Notes: a model not told the origin generated them from the sequence alone. Positions 20,074 through 29,625 are shown, counted from the stretch's first letter. The stretch is 64,000 nt of DNA from Providencia rettgeri (GCF_013255915.1 NZ_CP053896.1:868001-932000); one strand, 5' to 3'. Program-made: numbers and translations.

Positions 20074-20817
20074 ATGAGCACGGTGATAACCAGACAAATT
20101 GTCCTTGATACTGAAACAACCGGTATGAATAAACTCGGTGTTCATTATGAAGGGCACAACATTATAGAGATTGGTGCGGTTGAAGTGATTAACCGCCGAC
20201 TAACAGGGCGTAATTTTCATGTGTACATTAAACCTGACCGTTTAGTGGATCCTGAAGCATTCGAAGTGCATGGGATAAGTGATGAATTTTTACAAGATAA
20301 ACCTGTTTTTGCAGAAATTGCGGATGAGTTCCTTGAATTTATTCGAGGTGCAGAGCTTGTTATTCATAATGCGCCCTTTGATATCGGTTTTATGGATTAT
20401 GAATTCCGTAAACTTAATAAAGGAATTCCACCCACGCAAGATTTTTGTACCATCACTGATAGCTTAGTATTGGCTCGCAAACTTTTCCCGGGTAAACGGA
20501 ATAACTTGGATGCGCTATGTGACCGCTATTTAATTGATAACTCTAAGCGAACACTGCACGGGGCTTTACTCGATGCTGAGATTCTGTCAGATGTCTATTT
20601 GGCAATGACAGGCGGGCAAACTTCATTATCATTTTCGATGGATTCGGAATCGGCTAATAATGAGCAAGAGTATGAAATTCAAAGAATTGAACGTCCCCAA
20701 ACTGGCCTTAGGGTGATTTTTGCTTCCGATGAAGAGCTTATTGCTCATGAAGCCCGGCTGGATATTGTTGATAAGAAGGGGGGCAAACCCTGCCTTTGGC
20801 GGCAATCTTCCGATTAG
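20074..20817 (+). CDS. dnaQ: DNA polymerase III epsilon subunit (proofreading exonuclease)
   Basis: 3'-5' exonuclease of the replicative polymerase core, 247 residues (E. coli 243). The N-terminal DEDDh domain has ExoI LDTETTGM, ExoII HNAPFDIGFMDYEF and ExoIII HGALLDAEI; the C-terminal segment binds the alpha subunit. ATG 20074 matches the family start MSTVITRQIVLDTE; the in-frame TTG at 20056 is rejected. Confidence 0.97.
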   Translation: MSTVITRQIVLDTETTGMNKLGVHYEGHNIIEIGAVEVINRRLTGRNFHVYIKPDRLVDPEAFEVHGISDEFLQDKPVFAEIADEFLEFIRGAELVIHNAPFDIGFMDYEFRKLNKGIPPTQDFCTITDSLVLARKLFPGKRNNLDALCDRYLIDNSKRTLHGALLDAEILSDVYLAMTGGQTSLSFSMDSESANNEQEYEIQRIERPQTGLRVIFASDEELIAHEARLDIVDKKGGKPCLWRQSSD

Positions 20818-20932
20818 GCTGAAAATTTACACTAATGATTGGCGTTATCATTAATGGTTGCTTAGGAAAATGTATAGAAAAGCCTCTCAAGGCTAAAAAC
20901 TGTTCAACTGCGCGATTTAACAAGAAAAAGTG

Positions 20933-20961
20933 TTGACGGGGTCCTTAAGTATTCGTAATAT
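20933..20961 (+). promoter_or_regulatory. Sigma70 promoter of tRNA-Asp
   Basis: TTGACG (-35, 20933-20938) and TAATAT (-10, 20956-20961) have the ideal 17-base spacing and lie 27 bases before the mature tRNA. Confidence 0.85.
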
Positions 20962-20988
20962 GCATGGCGTTCCCAGTAGGGAACATCA

Positions 20989-21065
20989 GGAGCGGTAGTT
21001 CAGTTGGTTAGAATACCTGCCTGTCACGCAGGGGGTCGCGGGTTCGAGTCCCGTCCGTTCCGCCA
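20989..21065 (+). tRNA. aspV: tRNA-Asp (GTC)
   Basis: A 77-base cloverleaf starting GGAGCGG and ending CCGTTCCGCCA with encoded CCA. The anticodon GTC is at 21023-21025 in a CTGTCAC loop closed by CCTGC/GCAGG. The T-arm has GGTTCGAGTC. Position after dnaQ matches E. coli aspV. It marks the boundary to an AT-rich accessory block. Confidence 0.97.
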
Positions 21066-21071
21066 AATTAT

Positions 21072-21107
21072 AACGCCACGCTAATTTATTAGCGTGGCGT
21101 TTTTTTT
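21072..21107 (+). terminator. Terminator of tRNA-Asp
   Basis: A perfect 13-bp stem (AACGCCACGCTAA with its complement at 21089-21101) and a four-base loop are followed by T7. Confidence 0.95.
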
Positions 21108-21338
21108 ATCATGACTGTATTTAACTGCATTAAGAGTTCCTTTCTTTTTGTATCACTTTTTTGTTGAATGATACATTTTTTGCTTCTAATGACTTCTTTG
21201 AGTTAATTTTTGATATAATGAGATCTATAAATAATAGATTTATGAGAATAATTCACATTCTTTTTAATCATATTAACTATTCTTAGGTTTTGTCGCGATT
21301 TTATCGAAATGTATAAGTTTGAGTTTTTTATGACTGTA

Positions 21339-21620
21339 TTAATAATAATTCGCATGAACTCTAACTAAGATAACAGATCTGAAATAATCTAACCAATCTT
21401 TACCTAATGCTTTAAGGTATATATGAAGGCTATCAATAGAAATAGCAGATTGGCCATTCTCATACCTTGATATTTGTTGTTGGCTCAAATTTAATAATTT
21501 TCCTAATTCTGTTCCTGTTAATGATTTTTCAATACGTGCGGATTTCAAGTATTTTGCGGTAGCCATAACAATATCTAGGTCATTACTTTTATTCAATTCT
21601 TTAGTATTGATATATTTCAT
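21339..21620 (-). CDS. MrpJ-like XRE-family regulator
   Basis: Small DNA-binding protein of 93 residues with a Cro/CI-type HTH at about 23-77 (SLTGTELGKLLNLSQQQISRYENG). The sequence LSQQQISRYENG is typical of the Proteus MrpJ family, whose members repress flagellar genes and adjust fimbrial expression. It lies at the downstream end of a regulator block beside an ECP-like fimbrial operon. Two similar genes lie at 30332-30637 and 48229-48492. Direct targets cannot be read from the sequence. Confidence 0.75.
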   Translation of the reverse strand: MKYINTKELNKSNDLDIVMATAKYLKSARIEKSLTGTELGKLLNLSQQQISRYENGQSAISIDSLHIYLKALGKDWLDYFRSVILVRVHANYY

Positions 21621-22180
21621 TTCATATTCTCTCTATTAGGAACTTATTATTTTAAAGTTAGCTATTAAAGATAGCATTACTTTAAATTTTTTGATTTTCT
21701 CTATGAGGAGTAGATTATATTTTTTAGTTACCAATGTGAAATTGTTTTAATGAATCAAAAATAGTTTATTTGATAGCTTTTGTCTATTGATATAGGTATA
21801 AATAATGAATATAGACTATTGAATCAAAATATAGGTTTTTATAATTCAATAAAAACAATGTGTTATGTCAATGTTAGGGATTGGCTTAAAAGTGAGAATA
21901 TAATAAACAATAAATGAAAAAAATGCATTTATAGTCATATAAAAGTAAGTATTTATATTTTTACATAAAATTACAAAAAAATATTTATAGATTAAGTTGA
22001 AATAGTGATTTATTTAGGGTTGATTTGGTACTTATCGGTAGGTAGCATATAAATTTAATTATAGGTAAAAGTATAATCAAGCCTGCTTAGTTGGAGAAAA
22101 AATGAAAAGGTTAATAGGAATCAGAGATGTAATATTAGCGATTACCTGAGCGAACTACTTTATAAGTAGAACGCTATGTG
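21621..22180. other. AT-rich intergenic region
   Basis: Strongly AT-rich and without a long reading frame. It holds a 15-codon frame on the plus strand at 22102-22149 with a GGAG site, followed by a hairpin (AGCGAACTACTT with AAGTAGAACGCT, 22149-22175). Nothing else is recognised. Confidence 0.5.
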
Positions 22181-22675
22181 TTAAATTGTATTTAATTTAT
22201 CTTGCCTGCTACAGACAAAATAAGGGCCAAACGAACTGGAAAAAAGGTACCAATCAGAAGTTATCTCATCAATTTCTACATATGCAATTGAGTTTAGATT
22301 GAATGCTTTAAAATATTTTTCGAATATATCATCAGGAACATTGTCATTTGAAGATTTTCTATCATAACTTATGGTTAACTTTAAATCTTTTATATACTTT
22401 CTTGATGATTGATTGAAATGAACAACTCGATTAACAGTATATGTCTTATCAGTTGTAATTGTTCCTAATAATTTAATATATCCACTGTTATCATTGTTTT
22501 TTACTAATTTCATATTTAGTGTATATGATGATTTATTATTAGCTAATATGAAATTAGAGGAAACAGTTGCTTCACAATATTGTGTTTTACTTTTTTCTAA
22601 ATTTAAGTTAAATAACAAGAAAACGATAATTAATGAAAATAATAGTATCAATGAATATAGTGTTTTATTAGTCAT
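22181..22675 (-). CDS. FidL-like membrane protein
   Basis: A 164-residue protein with one N-terminal membrane segment (about 7-25), a short cytoplasmic start and a mostly periplasmic beta-rich domain with cysteines in QYCEAT and FVCSR. Its start overlaps the end of the upstream ToxR-like gene by eight bases, so the two are translationally coupled. This is the MarT-FidL arrangement of Salmonella SPI-3, similar in logic to ToxR-ToxS. It resembles the protein at 57341-57823 in size, topology and C-terminal layout. The role as partner or stabiliser of the regulator is inferred. Confidence 0.65.
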   Translation of the reverse strand: MTNKTLYSLILLFSLIIVFLLFNLNLEKSKTQYCEATVSSNFILANNKSSYTLNMKLVKNNDNSGYIKLLGTITTDKTYTVNRVVHFNQSSRKYIKDLKLTISYDRKSSNDNVPDDIFEKYFKAFNLNSIAYVEIDEITSDWYLFSSSFGPYFVCSRQDKLNTI

Positions 22676-23453
22676 TTTTATCCTGCCAATTTACTCTTGT
22701 TGAAATGCATTCTTTATTTTTTTTGCATTTTACTAATAAGCTATGTTTGTTTTTCCCTAAGTTTTGTATATTGTTATAATAATAAAAAACATCAGAATCT
22801 TCACAGGTTAAGTTAAAATCAATTGCTTGTTTACTTATTGTGTCACTCATATTTTTTTCATAGTTATCTTTAAACCCATAAACAGGGCAATCTCCAATTG
22901 TGCTAATTTTGTATGACTGTATTGATGCATATGGAAATTTTATTGCATGAATTTGATTTATAAGGTAAATAATCACCAAAAGTAAAAAAACACTAATTAT
23001 CAATAATGTTTTTTTAATAATATGATTTTTATCACTAAGTAATAGTGATTTGTTAGATTTATTGCTTGAAGTGGGAGGGGGGACTAGGCTTTTCTCTATT
23101 TTATTATTGAATTTGGCAATCGATTCTTCAATTTGAATTTCAGAAGAGATAACAAGGCCTTTTTTTGATATGCTTAGAATTGCATTTTCAACTAAAAGCT
23201 GTTGATGTAATACTTTTCTTAATGTACTAATGTATTGGTTAAGGGTGTTTATCGAAACTTTTAGGTCATATTTATTTAGTATTTTTTTTAGTATCTCTTC
23301 ACGAGTGATAGTCGTTTTATTATTCTGAATTAGTATTATAAAAATATAATTCAACACGGGTGTTAATTTCATTACACTGAGTTCTGTGTCCACCCTAAAT
23401 ATTTCACCTAAGTCAGAATTATATTTTATTATGTTGTTCAGTATATATATCAT
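22668..23453 (-). CDS. ToxR/MarT-like membrane-bound transcription regulator
   Basis: A 261-residue protein with an N-terminal OmpR-type winged HTH (about 20-105; ISTLRKVL recognition helix region). A Ser/Pro/Lys linker, one membrane segment (about 148-167) and a periplasmic domain with cysteines at GDCPVYG, LTCED and VKCKKNKEC follow. This is the CadC/ToxR layout, in which DNA binding responds to a periplasmic signal. It is coupled to the FidL-like gene and lies downstream of the ecp-like operon in the same direction, with a 465-base gap. Likely target: the neighbouring fimbrial genes (inference). Confidence 0.75.
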   Translation of the reverse strand: MIYILNNIIKYNSDLGEIFRVDTELSVMKLTPVLNYIFIILIQNNKTTITREEILKKILNKYDLKVSINTLNQYISTLRKVLHQQLLVENAILSISKKGLVISSEIQIEESIAKFNNKIEKSLVPPPTSSNKSNKSLLLSDKNHIIKKTLLIISVFLLLVIIYLINQIHAIKFPYASIQSYKISTIGDCPVYGFKDNYEKNMSDTISKQAIDFNLTCEDSDVFYYYNNIQNLGKNKHSLLVKCKKNKECISTRVNWQDKND

Positions 23454-23918
23454 ACATGACTCTTATTTAGTTATTAAAATATGTGCTTAGTTTGTTCACT
23501 TTAGCTAACATGATAGTCATTGATTTTAAAGTAATTATATCAGTGTAATATACTACTCTTTTTTTGAGAAGAAAATATGAAAATAAATTTTTGTTTATAA
23601 CGATTGGTTATATATGTAATGACAAAAATTTCAGTGTATTGTATTAATGAAACTGACATTTTTTGTTTTGATGTTTTATATACAGATAAAAAGCAGTATT
23701 AACCACTATTTCAAGTCATGGAAACCTAAATTAATTTGCTATTTTTAATAGGCGGAAATGATTTTTTAGAACTGAATTTTATGAATTTGTAATGCTTTAA
23801 GGTAATTATAGATACAGAGTACCTGTCGAATTATGATTAGGTAATTCAATGTTTATTTTAATAGTAGTATAGCCAAATTTGTCATTTTATTTTTTTAATT
23901 AATTGATATGATTGAATT
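23454..23918. other. Intergenic region between ecpE-like and marT-like genes
   Basis: AT-rich promoter region of the MarT/FidL-like pair. No gene, clear terminator or repeat is visible. Confidence 0.5.
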
Positions 23919-24596
23919 TTAGGTGCAGTTGCCAATTGGGTAATATTTATCAAATATTACAATATATTTACGGCTTTTCTTTTTAAGACGCTCATCTTTA
24001 GATTCTTGGCCGGGTAATAAGTAAAATATATAAGGCTCGGAATCATCATTAGCATCACAGTTTTCATGTAAGAGCACTCTAAAATAGGTATTACCCGTAT
24101 TTTTTAGAATACTAGTGCTTGGATTAAGCTCATATTTAAAATCTGGTTTTTTAGGTCTCACAACAAAATAGGTTTCTAGGCTAACCGTTGGATAAAATAA
24201 AGGTCGCTTTTTTTGTTCATTATCACTACGCATATCAAGAGGGGTTTCGCTAATGATAATCTTATAATAGCGCTCGGTCTCATCGGCTTCTCCTCGATAA
24301 AAAATCTTAAAAAATTCTTGTTCCCCAGGTAATAAAATTTTCTTCAATGGAGTAAAAATAATCTCGCCGTTATGGAGAGGTGCCCCATGTTCTTGGTTAC
24401 CTGGTTTATCAATTTTGTAGGCACTAAAATTATATAAATTAGTTTTATCTGTGTCGTTGATGTATGGCTTAGAAAAAAACTCTTGCCCTGACTCCATCGA
24501 AGAAATATCTGCATTGATATATAAAGCAATAGCATTATTGCAAGACACTGATAGCAAAACCAATAATAGGATTTTAAGTAAATAAAATGGTTTCAT
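23919..24596 (-). CDS. ecpE: ECP-type fimbrial chaperone, second (EcpE-like)
   Basis: Periplasmic chaperone-like protein of 225 residues with a signal peptide (about 1-24) and the PapD-like pattern seen in alpha fimbriae (LLPGEQEFFKIFYRGE, then ETERYYKIII). The order pilin, chaperone, usher, adhesin, second chaperone is exactly ecpABCDE (matBCDEF) of E. coli, whose EcpE is of similar length. It is separated from ecpD by 94 bases that hold a terminator-like hairpin, so it may be expressed less. The fold call is by context and partial motif similarity to the upstream chaperone. Confidence 0.75.
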   Translation of the reverse strand: MKPFYLLKILLLVLLSVSCNNAIALYINADISSMESGQEFFSKPYINDTDKTNLYNFSAYKIDKPGNQEHGAPLHNGEIIFTPLKKILLPGEQEFFKIFYRGEADETERYYKIIISETPLDMRSDNEQKKRPLFYPTVSLETYFVVRPKKPDFKYELNPSTSILKNTGNTYFRVLLHENCDANDDSEPYIFYLLPGQESKDERLKKKSRKYIVIFDKYYPIGNCT

Positions 24597-24643
24597 ATTA
24601 AAAAATCCAACTAAAATTTAAGAGTATATGGGGTTCAATAAAA

Positions 24644-24671
24644 GGGCCACTTGAACTTTTACAAGTAGCCC
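24644..24671 (-). terminator. Hairpin between ecpD and ecpE
   Basis: On the minus strand GGGCTACTTG pairs with CAAGTGGCCC (nine of ten positions) and is followed by TTTTATT. It looks like an attenuator or partial terminator inside the operon. Confidence 0.5.
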
Positions 24672-24690
24672 CAAAAGTAGTCATTAGATA

Positions 24691-26307
24691 TTATTGAATA
24701 TCGGGCCCGGTCCAAATTGCTTTGACAGTTATTGTGCCACTTGCAGAAACGGTTCCTAACCAATCAATACCATCCAATGTAAAAAATGATTCAGAGTCAT
24801 TCATTGGGAATGATAAATCTAAGTTAGTTCGATAAAAAGATCCTAAATCCTCATTAGGTCTATCCCATGGTGTTTCAGACCATAATGCATTTTTTAATGA
24901 AATTTCATTATTATCACAACTTGCTCGGTGTGATTCTTTAGTACCATTTTCATTTTTAAATGAAAGATAAGCGGAAAAAGGGACATTAAGTTTATTATCG
25001 CTCGAGGTAAATAAGCAGTATGACTGTCCTTTTAATGTTGTGTTTGGTCCTTCAACTTTTGCTGTAATAGAATCCGCTTGCCTTGGCCCGCTAGTCGTGA
25101 CGATATAATTAAATTCTATCGGTGGTTCATCATTGCCGACTTTTCCTGTTTTGGATTGGTTTGGATTAAAATCTGCTGGAATAATGCTAATTCCATAATC
25201 TCTCGGCTTAATTATTAAGAAATTTGAAGGTGTAAATTCGTAAAATCCAGATTGAGGAAGTGGTGATTGAAAACCAAAAGTATATACACTATCAGCAAGT
25301 GTGACCGTTGAATTAGGTGAAGCGTCAACAATTGATTTTAAATATTCATTTGAGAGAAAAACTTCAATATTTTGTGAACCATTATTAAAGATCTCTGACA
25401 TGTTTGTTGTTGATGACCAATTTGTCCAGCGCGTGCTGTTACTTCCTTTATATTGAATAAGTGCAGCACGGGGGTCCCTAGCTAAACCTAACTTTGCACT
25501 ATCAATATACATACGAACTGTAAATGTACCGCCGATAGATTGTCCTTGGGTTTCTAATTCAACCAACTTACAAATAATTCCAGAAGTATTTCCAACAATC
25601 CCTGTCGAGCAAAAATTAGAACCGAGTCCAATAGTTGGATTGCCATTGCTATCCACAAAGACTTCTTGTAAGGCGCCCGTTCCTTTTAGAATAATATTGC
25701 CTTTTTTATTGGTTGGAATGTAGTGTTGTTGTGTTGTCGTTCTTCCTCCACTCGTCATACAGGTCGTATTACTTAAATCATAATCGTCGCGGCTTGTGCA
25801 GGTTCTTAAATCAAAAGTATATTCTGTTCCTGGTGGTATTTCGGCTAACCAGCGATAAAAAGATTCAGAAAATATCGGTCTTGAATATCCAGACTCACCT
25901 GGTGTTCCTGTTTGTTGGATTTTATATGCACCATTATCTCGTAACTGCTGAGCTGACCAATAAGACGTTGCCGGGCAATTTCGGTTATTTGTCATGCAAC
26001 GATTCCCGATAAAAGGTTGGCTTACGGGAGAATTTTCTAACCAGATATCACCTGTATTATAAGTTGAGCTAAAAGGTGTTCCTGTATATCCCATATAACC
26101 TAAACTATATTGGCTATTGCGCTGGTATTTTGTGAATACATTTGAGCCCGAGAAGCGAGGGTCAACTCTATTAGCAACAATAAAGAATTCGTTATCAACT
26201 TGGTTTTCAACAATGACATACTCTTGTAATGGTGCTGTTGCAGAAAACGAATTCGGTATTAGAACCGAAAATGAAATAAAAAGTGCTGTTATCGATAATA
26301 ATCGCAT
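24691..26307 (-). CDS. ecpD: ECP-type tip adhesin (EcpD-like)
   Basis: A 538-residue secreted protein with a signal peptide (about 1-22, ending SFSATAP). It has a large beta-rich N-terminal region with paired cysteines (NRCMTNNRNC, TCTSRDDYDLSNTTC) and a C-terminal pilin-like part. Size and place between usher and last chaperone fit E. coli EcpD (about 547 residues), the tip adhesin that can also polymerise. Lies 25 bases after the usher gene. Confidence 0.8.
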   Translation of the reverse strand: MRLLSITALFISFSVLIPNSFSATAPLQEYVIVENQVDNEFFIVANRVDPRFSGSNVFTKYQRNSQYSLGYMGYTGTPFSSTYNTGDIWLENSPVSQPFIGNRCMTNNRNCPATSYWSAQQLRDNGAYKIQQTGTPGESGYSRPIFSESFYRWLAEIPPGTEYTFDLRTCTSRDDYDLSNTTCMTSGGRTTTQQHYIPTNKKGNIILKGTGALQEVFVDSNGNPTIGLGSNFCSTGIVGNTSGIICKLVELETQGQSIGGTFTVRMYIDSAKLGLARDPRAALIQYKGSNSTRWTNWSSTTNMSEIFNNGSQNIEVFLSNEYLKSIVDASPNSTVTLADSVYTFGFQSPLPQSGFYEFTPSNFLIIKPRDYGISIIPADFNPNQSKTGKVGNDEPPIEFNYIVTTSGPRQADSITAKVEGPNTTLKGQSYCLFTSSDNKLNVPFSAYLSFKNENGTKESHRASCDNNEISLKNALWSETPWDRPNEDLGSFYRTNLDLSFPMNDSESFFTLDGIDWLGTVSASGTITVKAIWTGPDIQ

Positions 26308-26332
26308 ATTAAATTAGCCTTTAAAGTGATAA

Positions 26333-28828
26333 TTAACGTTTAGCAAATGCTTCTTGAGGTTCACATGTCACCTCACCGACCCACAATGCACCACGTGCAC
26401 CTTGAAGGTTTAAATCTGCTTCGCAAATTGTTTGCTGATCATCTTGTAATAACGATATCACTGGATATCGGACGTCAACATCCATGGAAAACTCACCATT
26501 TTGGTCCGTTTTTGTTCGACCAATATGATTTCGAATTGAGGCATATTTTATATATTCACCATTTGGTGATTTCAGACGACCAAATACCGTGACTAGTTGC
26601 CTTACCTCAGGTTGATAAAGAGCAATGTTTCCTGGGTATAATGTGACGGATTTATTTCGCCCTGAGACAATATCAAAGCTGTCTTTTGATTTTCCGTCAT
26701 TCATTAGTTGAATGTCATAATCCGAATAAGGGGATAATGGAATAAAGGTATTTTTTCCGCTAATTGGGTAATTTTGCCCATTTACTTTTGCGACCATGCT
26801 GCCGCTACCTTTTATATCGGAATTAATAATGACGCCTGATTTACCTTGCTGCCCACTTGGCATGATCATGCCGTTGCTATATGCCACAGAGCCACGAGAG
26901 GTTAAATTGCCATTAAGTCTGTTATTATCGGGGCGATTAATCGTTACGGTACCTGAATTATATTTAGTATCATAAGAAGCATAGCCTAATGTTGAAAAAT
27001 TGGATTCACCATTATCTTTATCTCGGACTAATTTGGAGACAGAAACCCCTGCATTGGTAATCACCGAATTTTCAAAGTTTTTATTCGCATAAATATTTGC
27101 TTTCACATTACCATTTGTTGAGGAAACACCCGTACTCAACCATGTTGATAAAGGTAAGGAAAAATCGAGGTTAATATATTTTTCGTTGGTACTATTTTGG
27201 TTATCATAATGATAGCGCTGTACACCCGCTCTTAGCCCCACCGTTCCATAACGGCCAGAGAATAATGTATTCGCATATTCATAGTTAATTGAATCACTGC
27301 CAATACGGCGATCTTTAGTATTACTAATAGTCAGTGACCCAGTTCTATCAATTATTTTGTCAAAATTAATGGTTCCGCCATAAGAATAACTGTCAGCATC
27401 ATAAAGTGGTAAATCACCGCTCACTACAGTTTTTTCTTTAGATGCCCATAAAGAACCGTAACCTTCAGGTATATTGATAGAAAGAGTCGCAATGTTCCGA
27501 TAACTACCATGGTTTTCTAGCATCCCTTGCCAGTTAACTGAGATATAGTTATTTAAAGCCGCGTTAATACTCGTTTCTTGTACAACAAATTTATCAAACC
27601 CATAATTTGACATTTGAAAACGCACGCCAGACAACACTGGGAAGTTATAAGCGAAAGAGGCTCCGATTAAATGGCTTTTACTCGGAGTTTGGCTCGTTGA
27701 GCCTTCATTTCTTACATAATGGCGCTTGTCAAAGTCAATATAACCACCATAAATTTCCCAATTGAGTTTATCAAAACCGCCTGTTATCGCACCGAAGGAT
27801 TTATTAATTGTTTGGTGCTGTGTTGTGACAATTTTGCCATCGATAACCGTCTCAATAGTGACGTCGTAAATACCATAGGGTAGTACACTGGTATCAACTT
27901 CAAAATTACCCATTGGAAAATTTTGAATATTTAATAATTTACCTTGTCGATAAATGCGTACTTCGCCTGGGCTATTTAAAAAAGCATAAATCGGCGTAAG
28001 TGATTGCTGCTTATTTGTCACCATACTTGAGGAATTGTTTCCTATTGATGCCGCATAAATTTTACTGCTGCTAAGGGTAGTTAAGCTGGCAATAGACTGT
28101 AAATTCCACGTACTCATGAGCCCAAGTGCAAAACGAAATCCGTTGAAATCACGCTCATACATTGCACGATACAGCTCAACATTAGAATTAGATTTTCCAA
28201 TGCTATATGCTGATGCATTTACATTAAAGTGATGTTCCGCAGCTGCGAATAATGTATCTAAATTGAAATAGCTGCTGGATGTATCTTTTGAATCTTTAAC
28301 ACGGCTCTGGAATACCCCTAAATCATAGTTAGCTACCGCTGAAAATGAATTAACTGAAGAATTTCCTAGTACAGATTGCCGCGCATGTTCTTTTGGCGAA
28401 AAAGCAGCTTTATCAACATCTAATGATAAATTAAAAGAAGAAATGTTTAATTGAAGGGTTGCATTATTATCAATAATAATACCATTACTTTCATCAAAAA
28501 TGGCATCCTTTTTTTCTTCAAGTTTATCAACTAGTAAATTATTTAATTTCGCACCTTGCTCATTTTCAATGAGATGAATACTTGATAATTTAATATTACC
28601 ATGATCGATTACAATAACTGCATCTGCAATTTTACTTTCGCTCTGATTGGTTGCTGCATCATCATTTAGTCGTAAAAAAACAGGTACAGACATTCCTTCT
28701 TCCAATGCACTAACAAATGCAGGAGGAATAATATATCCACCGATCTTAACGCTTTTCATTTCATTGGCATTAATTGTATTCGAAAAAATAATACTTAATA
28801 TTGATAAAGCAATAGCACTCTTACGCAT
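26333..28828 (-). CDS. ecpC: ECP-type outer-membrane usher (EcpC-like)
   Basis: An 831-residue usher of the alpha-fimbrial class with a signal peptide (about 1-21). It has an N-terminal periplasmic domain, a long beta-barrel region rich in alternating polar and aromatic residues (about 150-650), the plug/loop stretch GEVRIYRQGKLLNIQNFPMG, and C-terminal domains ending with a cysteine pair (QTICEADL, GEVTCEP). It would translocate and assemble pilins handed over by the EcpB chaperone. E. coli EcpC is about 841 residues. Confidence 0.88.
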   Translation of the reverse strand: MRKSAIALSILSIIFSNTINANEMKSVKIGGYIIPPAFVSALEEGMSVPVFLRLNDDAATNQSESKIADAVIVIDHGNIKLSSIHLIENEQGAKLNNLLVDKLEEKKDAIFDESNGIIIDNNATLQLNISSFNLSLDVDKAAFSPKEHARQSVLGNSSVNSFSAVANYDLGVFQSRVKDSKDTSSSYFNLDTLFAAAEHHFNVNASAYSIGKSNSNVELYRAMYERDFNGFRFALGLMSTWNLQSIASLTTLSSSKIYAASIGNNSSSMVTNKQQSLTPIYAFLNSPGEVRIYRQGKLLNIQNFPMGNFEVDTSVLPYGIYDVTIETVIDGKIVTTQHQTINKSFGAITGGFDKLNWEIYGGYIDFDKRHYVRNEGSTSQTPSKSHLIGASFAYNFPVLSGVRFQMSNYGFDKFVVQETSINAALNNYISVNWQGMLENHGSYRNIATLSINIPEGYGSLWASKEKTVVSGDLPLYDADSYSYGGTINFDKIIDRTGSLTISNTKDRRIGSDSINYEYANTLFSGRYGTVGLRAGVQRYHYDNQNSTNEKYINLDFSLPLSTWLSTGVSSTNGNVKANIYANKNFENSVITNAGVSVSKLVRDKDNGESNFSTLGYASYDTKYNSGTVTINRPDNNRLNGNLTSRGSVAYSNGMIMPSGQQGKSGVIINSDIKGSGSMVAKVNGQNYPISGKNTFIPLSPYSDYDIQLMNDGKSKDSFDIVSGRNKSVTLYPGNIALYQPEVRQLVTVFGRLKSPNGEYIKYASIRNHIGRTKTDQNGEFSMDVDVRYPVISLLQDDQQTICEADLNLQGARGALWVGEVTCEPQEAFAKR

Positions 28829-28847
28829 AATTTAAGTCCATTCTTAA

Positions 28848-29531
28848 TTATTTGACAACAATGAACTCTCCTTTGTGCCAAATACCTACGCTTGATTTTT
28901 TATTTGTGACATCGACAAATTGTAATTTGACGGCTAAGTTTGGCATGAGGTAATAACGCTCGCGACAAATACCATCCACTCCATATTTTTGTTTTTCTGC
29001 TAAACAAGGGCCTGAAGCCACTACACGGAAGGTGCTATTTCCAGTATTTGAAACTTGGGCATTAGTATATTTATAATTAAAGTTTTCAATTCTTGGTGCG
29101 ACAACAAGAATTGTGCTAATTGTTGCTGATGTTGTTGCTGATGCCGATTTCGCACTTTGTGTAACACCACTCTCGCCAATAGGATCATCTTTCCAATTTA
29201 ATCGATAGTAACGTTCTTTATTATCTTTTGGGCCTTGATAAATTATCTTAAATATATCTTTTGCATGCCCTGGAAGAATTAAATTAGCGGGTGTTGATAA
29301 TATTTCATTAGGATCAGTAACTGTAATTACTTTTCCAGTATCAAGTGGTGAATCTATTTTTTCTATCGTTAAATTTACCAATCTTGCTGTATCTACTGTA
29401 TTTTCAATTTCTTTAGATAAGGTGTCTTCATTCGATGATATTATTTCAGTAATATTTCCCACGTTGACAGCAAAACTGCTTTTTAATGGTAACCATGATA
29501 ATAAAATTAATGCTAATGTTATCTTTTTCAT
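28848..29531 (-). CDS. ecpB: ECP-type fimbrial chaperone (EcpB-like)
   Basis: Periplasmic chaperone of about 227 residues with signal peptide MKKITLALILLSWLPLKSSFA. The alpha-fimbrial chaperone pattern is visible: LILPGHAKDIFKIIYQGPKDNKERYYRL. The ATG at 29531 opens the signal peptide; a TTG five codons upstream is possible but unlikely. It is preceded by an intercistronic hairpin after the pilin gene and followed after 19 bases by the usher. Confidence 0.83.
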   Translation of the reverse strand: MKKITLALILLSWLPLKSSFAVNVGNITEIISSNEDTLSKEIENTVDTARLVNLTIEKIDSPLDTGKVITVTDPNEILSTPANLILPGHAKDIFKIIYQGPKDNKERYYRLNWKDDPIGESGVTQSAKSASATTSATISTILVVAPRIENFNYKYTNAQVSNTGNSTFRVVASGPCLAEKQKYGVDGICRERYYLMPNLAVKLQFVDVTNKKSSVGIWHKGEFIVVK

Positions 29532-29555
29532 AATCGTAAATTTCAAAAATGAATG

Positions 29556-29593
29556 ACGATAAAGATATTATTTCCCTATAGTATCTTTATCGT
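29556..29593 (-). promoter_or_regulatory. Intercistronic hairpin after the ecpA-like pilin
   Basis: A perfect 12-bp inverted repeat (ACGATAAAGATA at 29556-29567, TATCTTTATCGT at 29582-29593) lies between ecpA and ecpB. Such hairpins after major pilin genes commonly reduce readthrough or protect the pilin mRNA. Confidence 0.65.
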
Positions 29594-29625
29594 AATATTT
29601 AGTTATCTAATAAGGGGATATTGAA

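Noticed and set aside
25713..26012. 99-codon plus-strand frame inside the ecpD-like gene
   Set aside because: Antisense to a well-supported adhesin gene, with composition of a shadow frame and no start signal.
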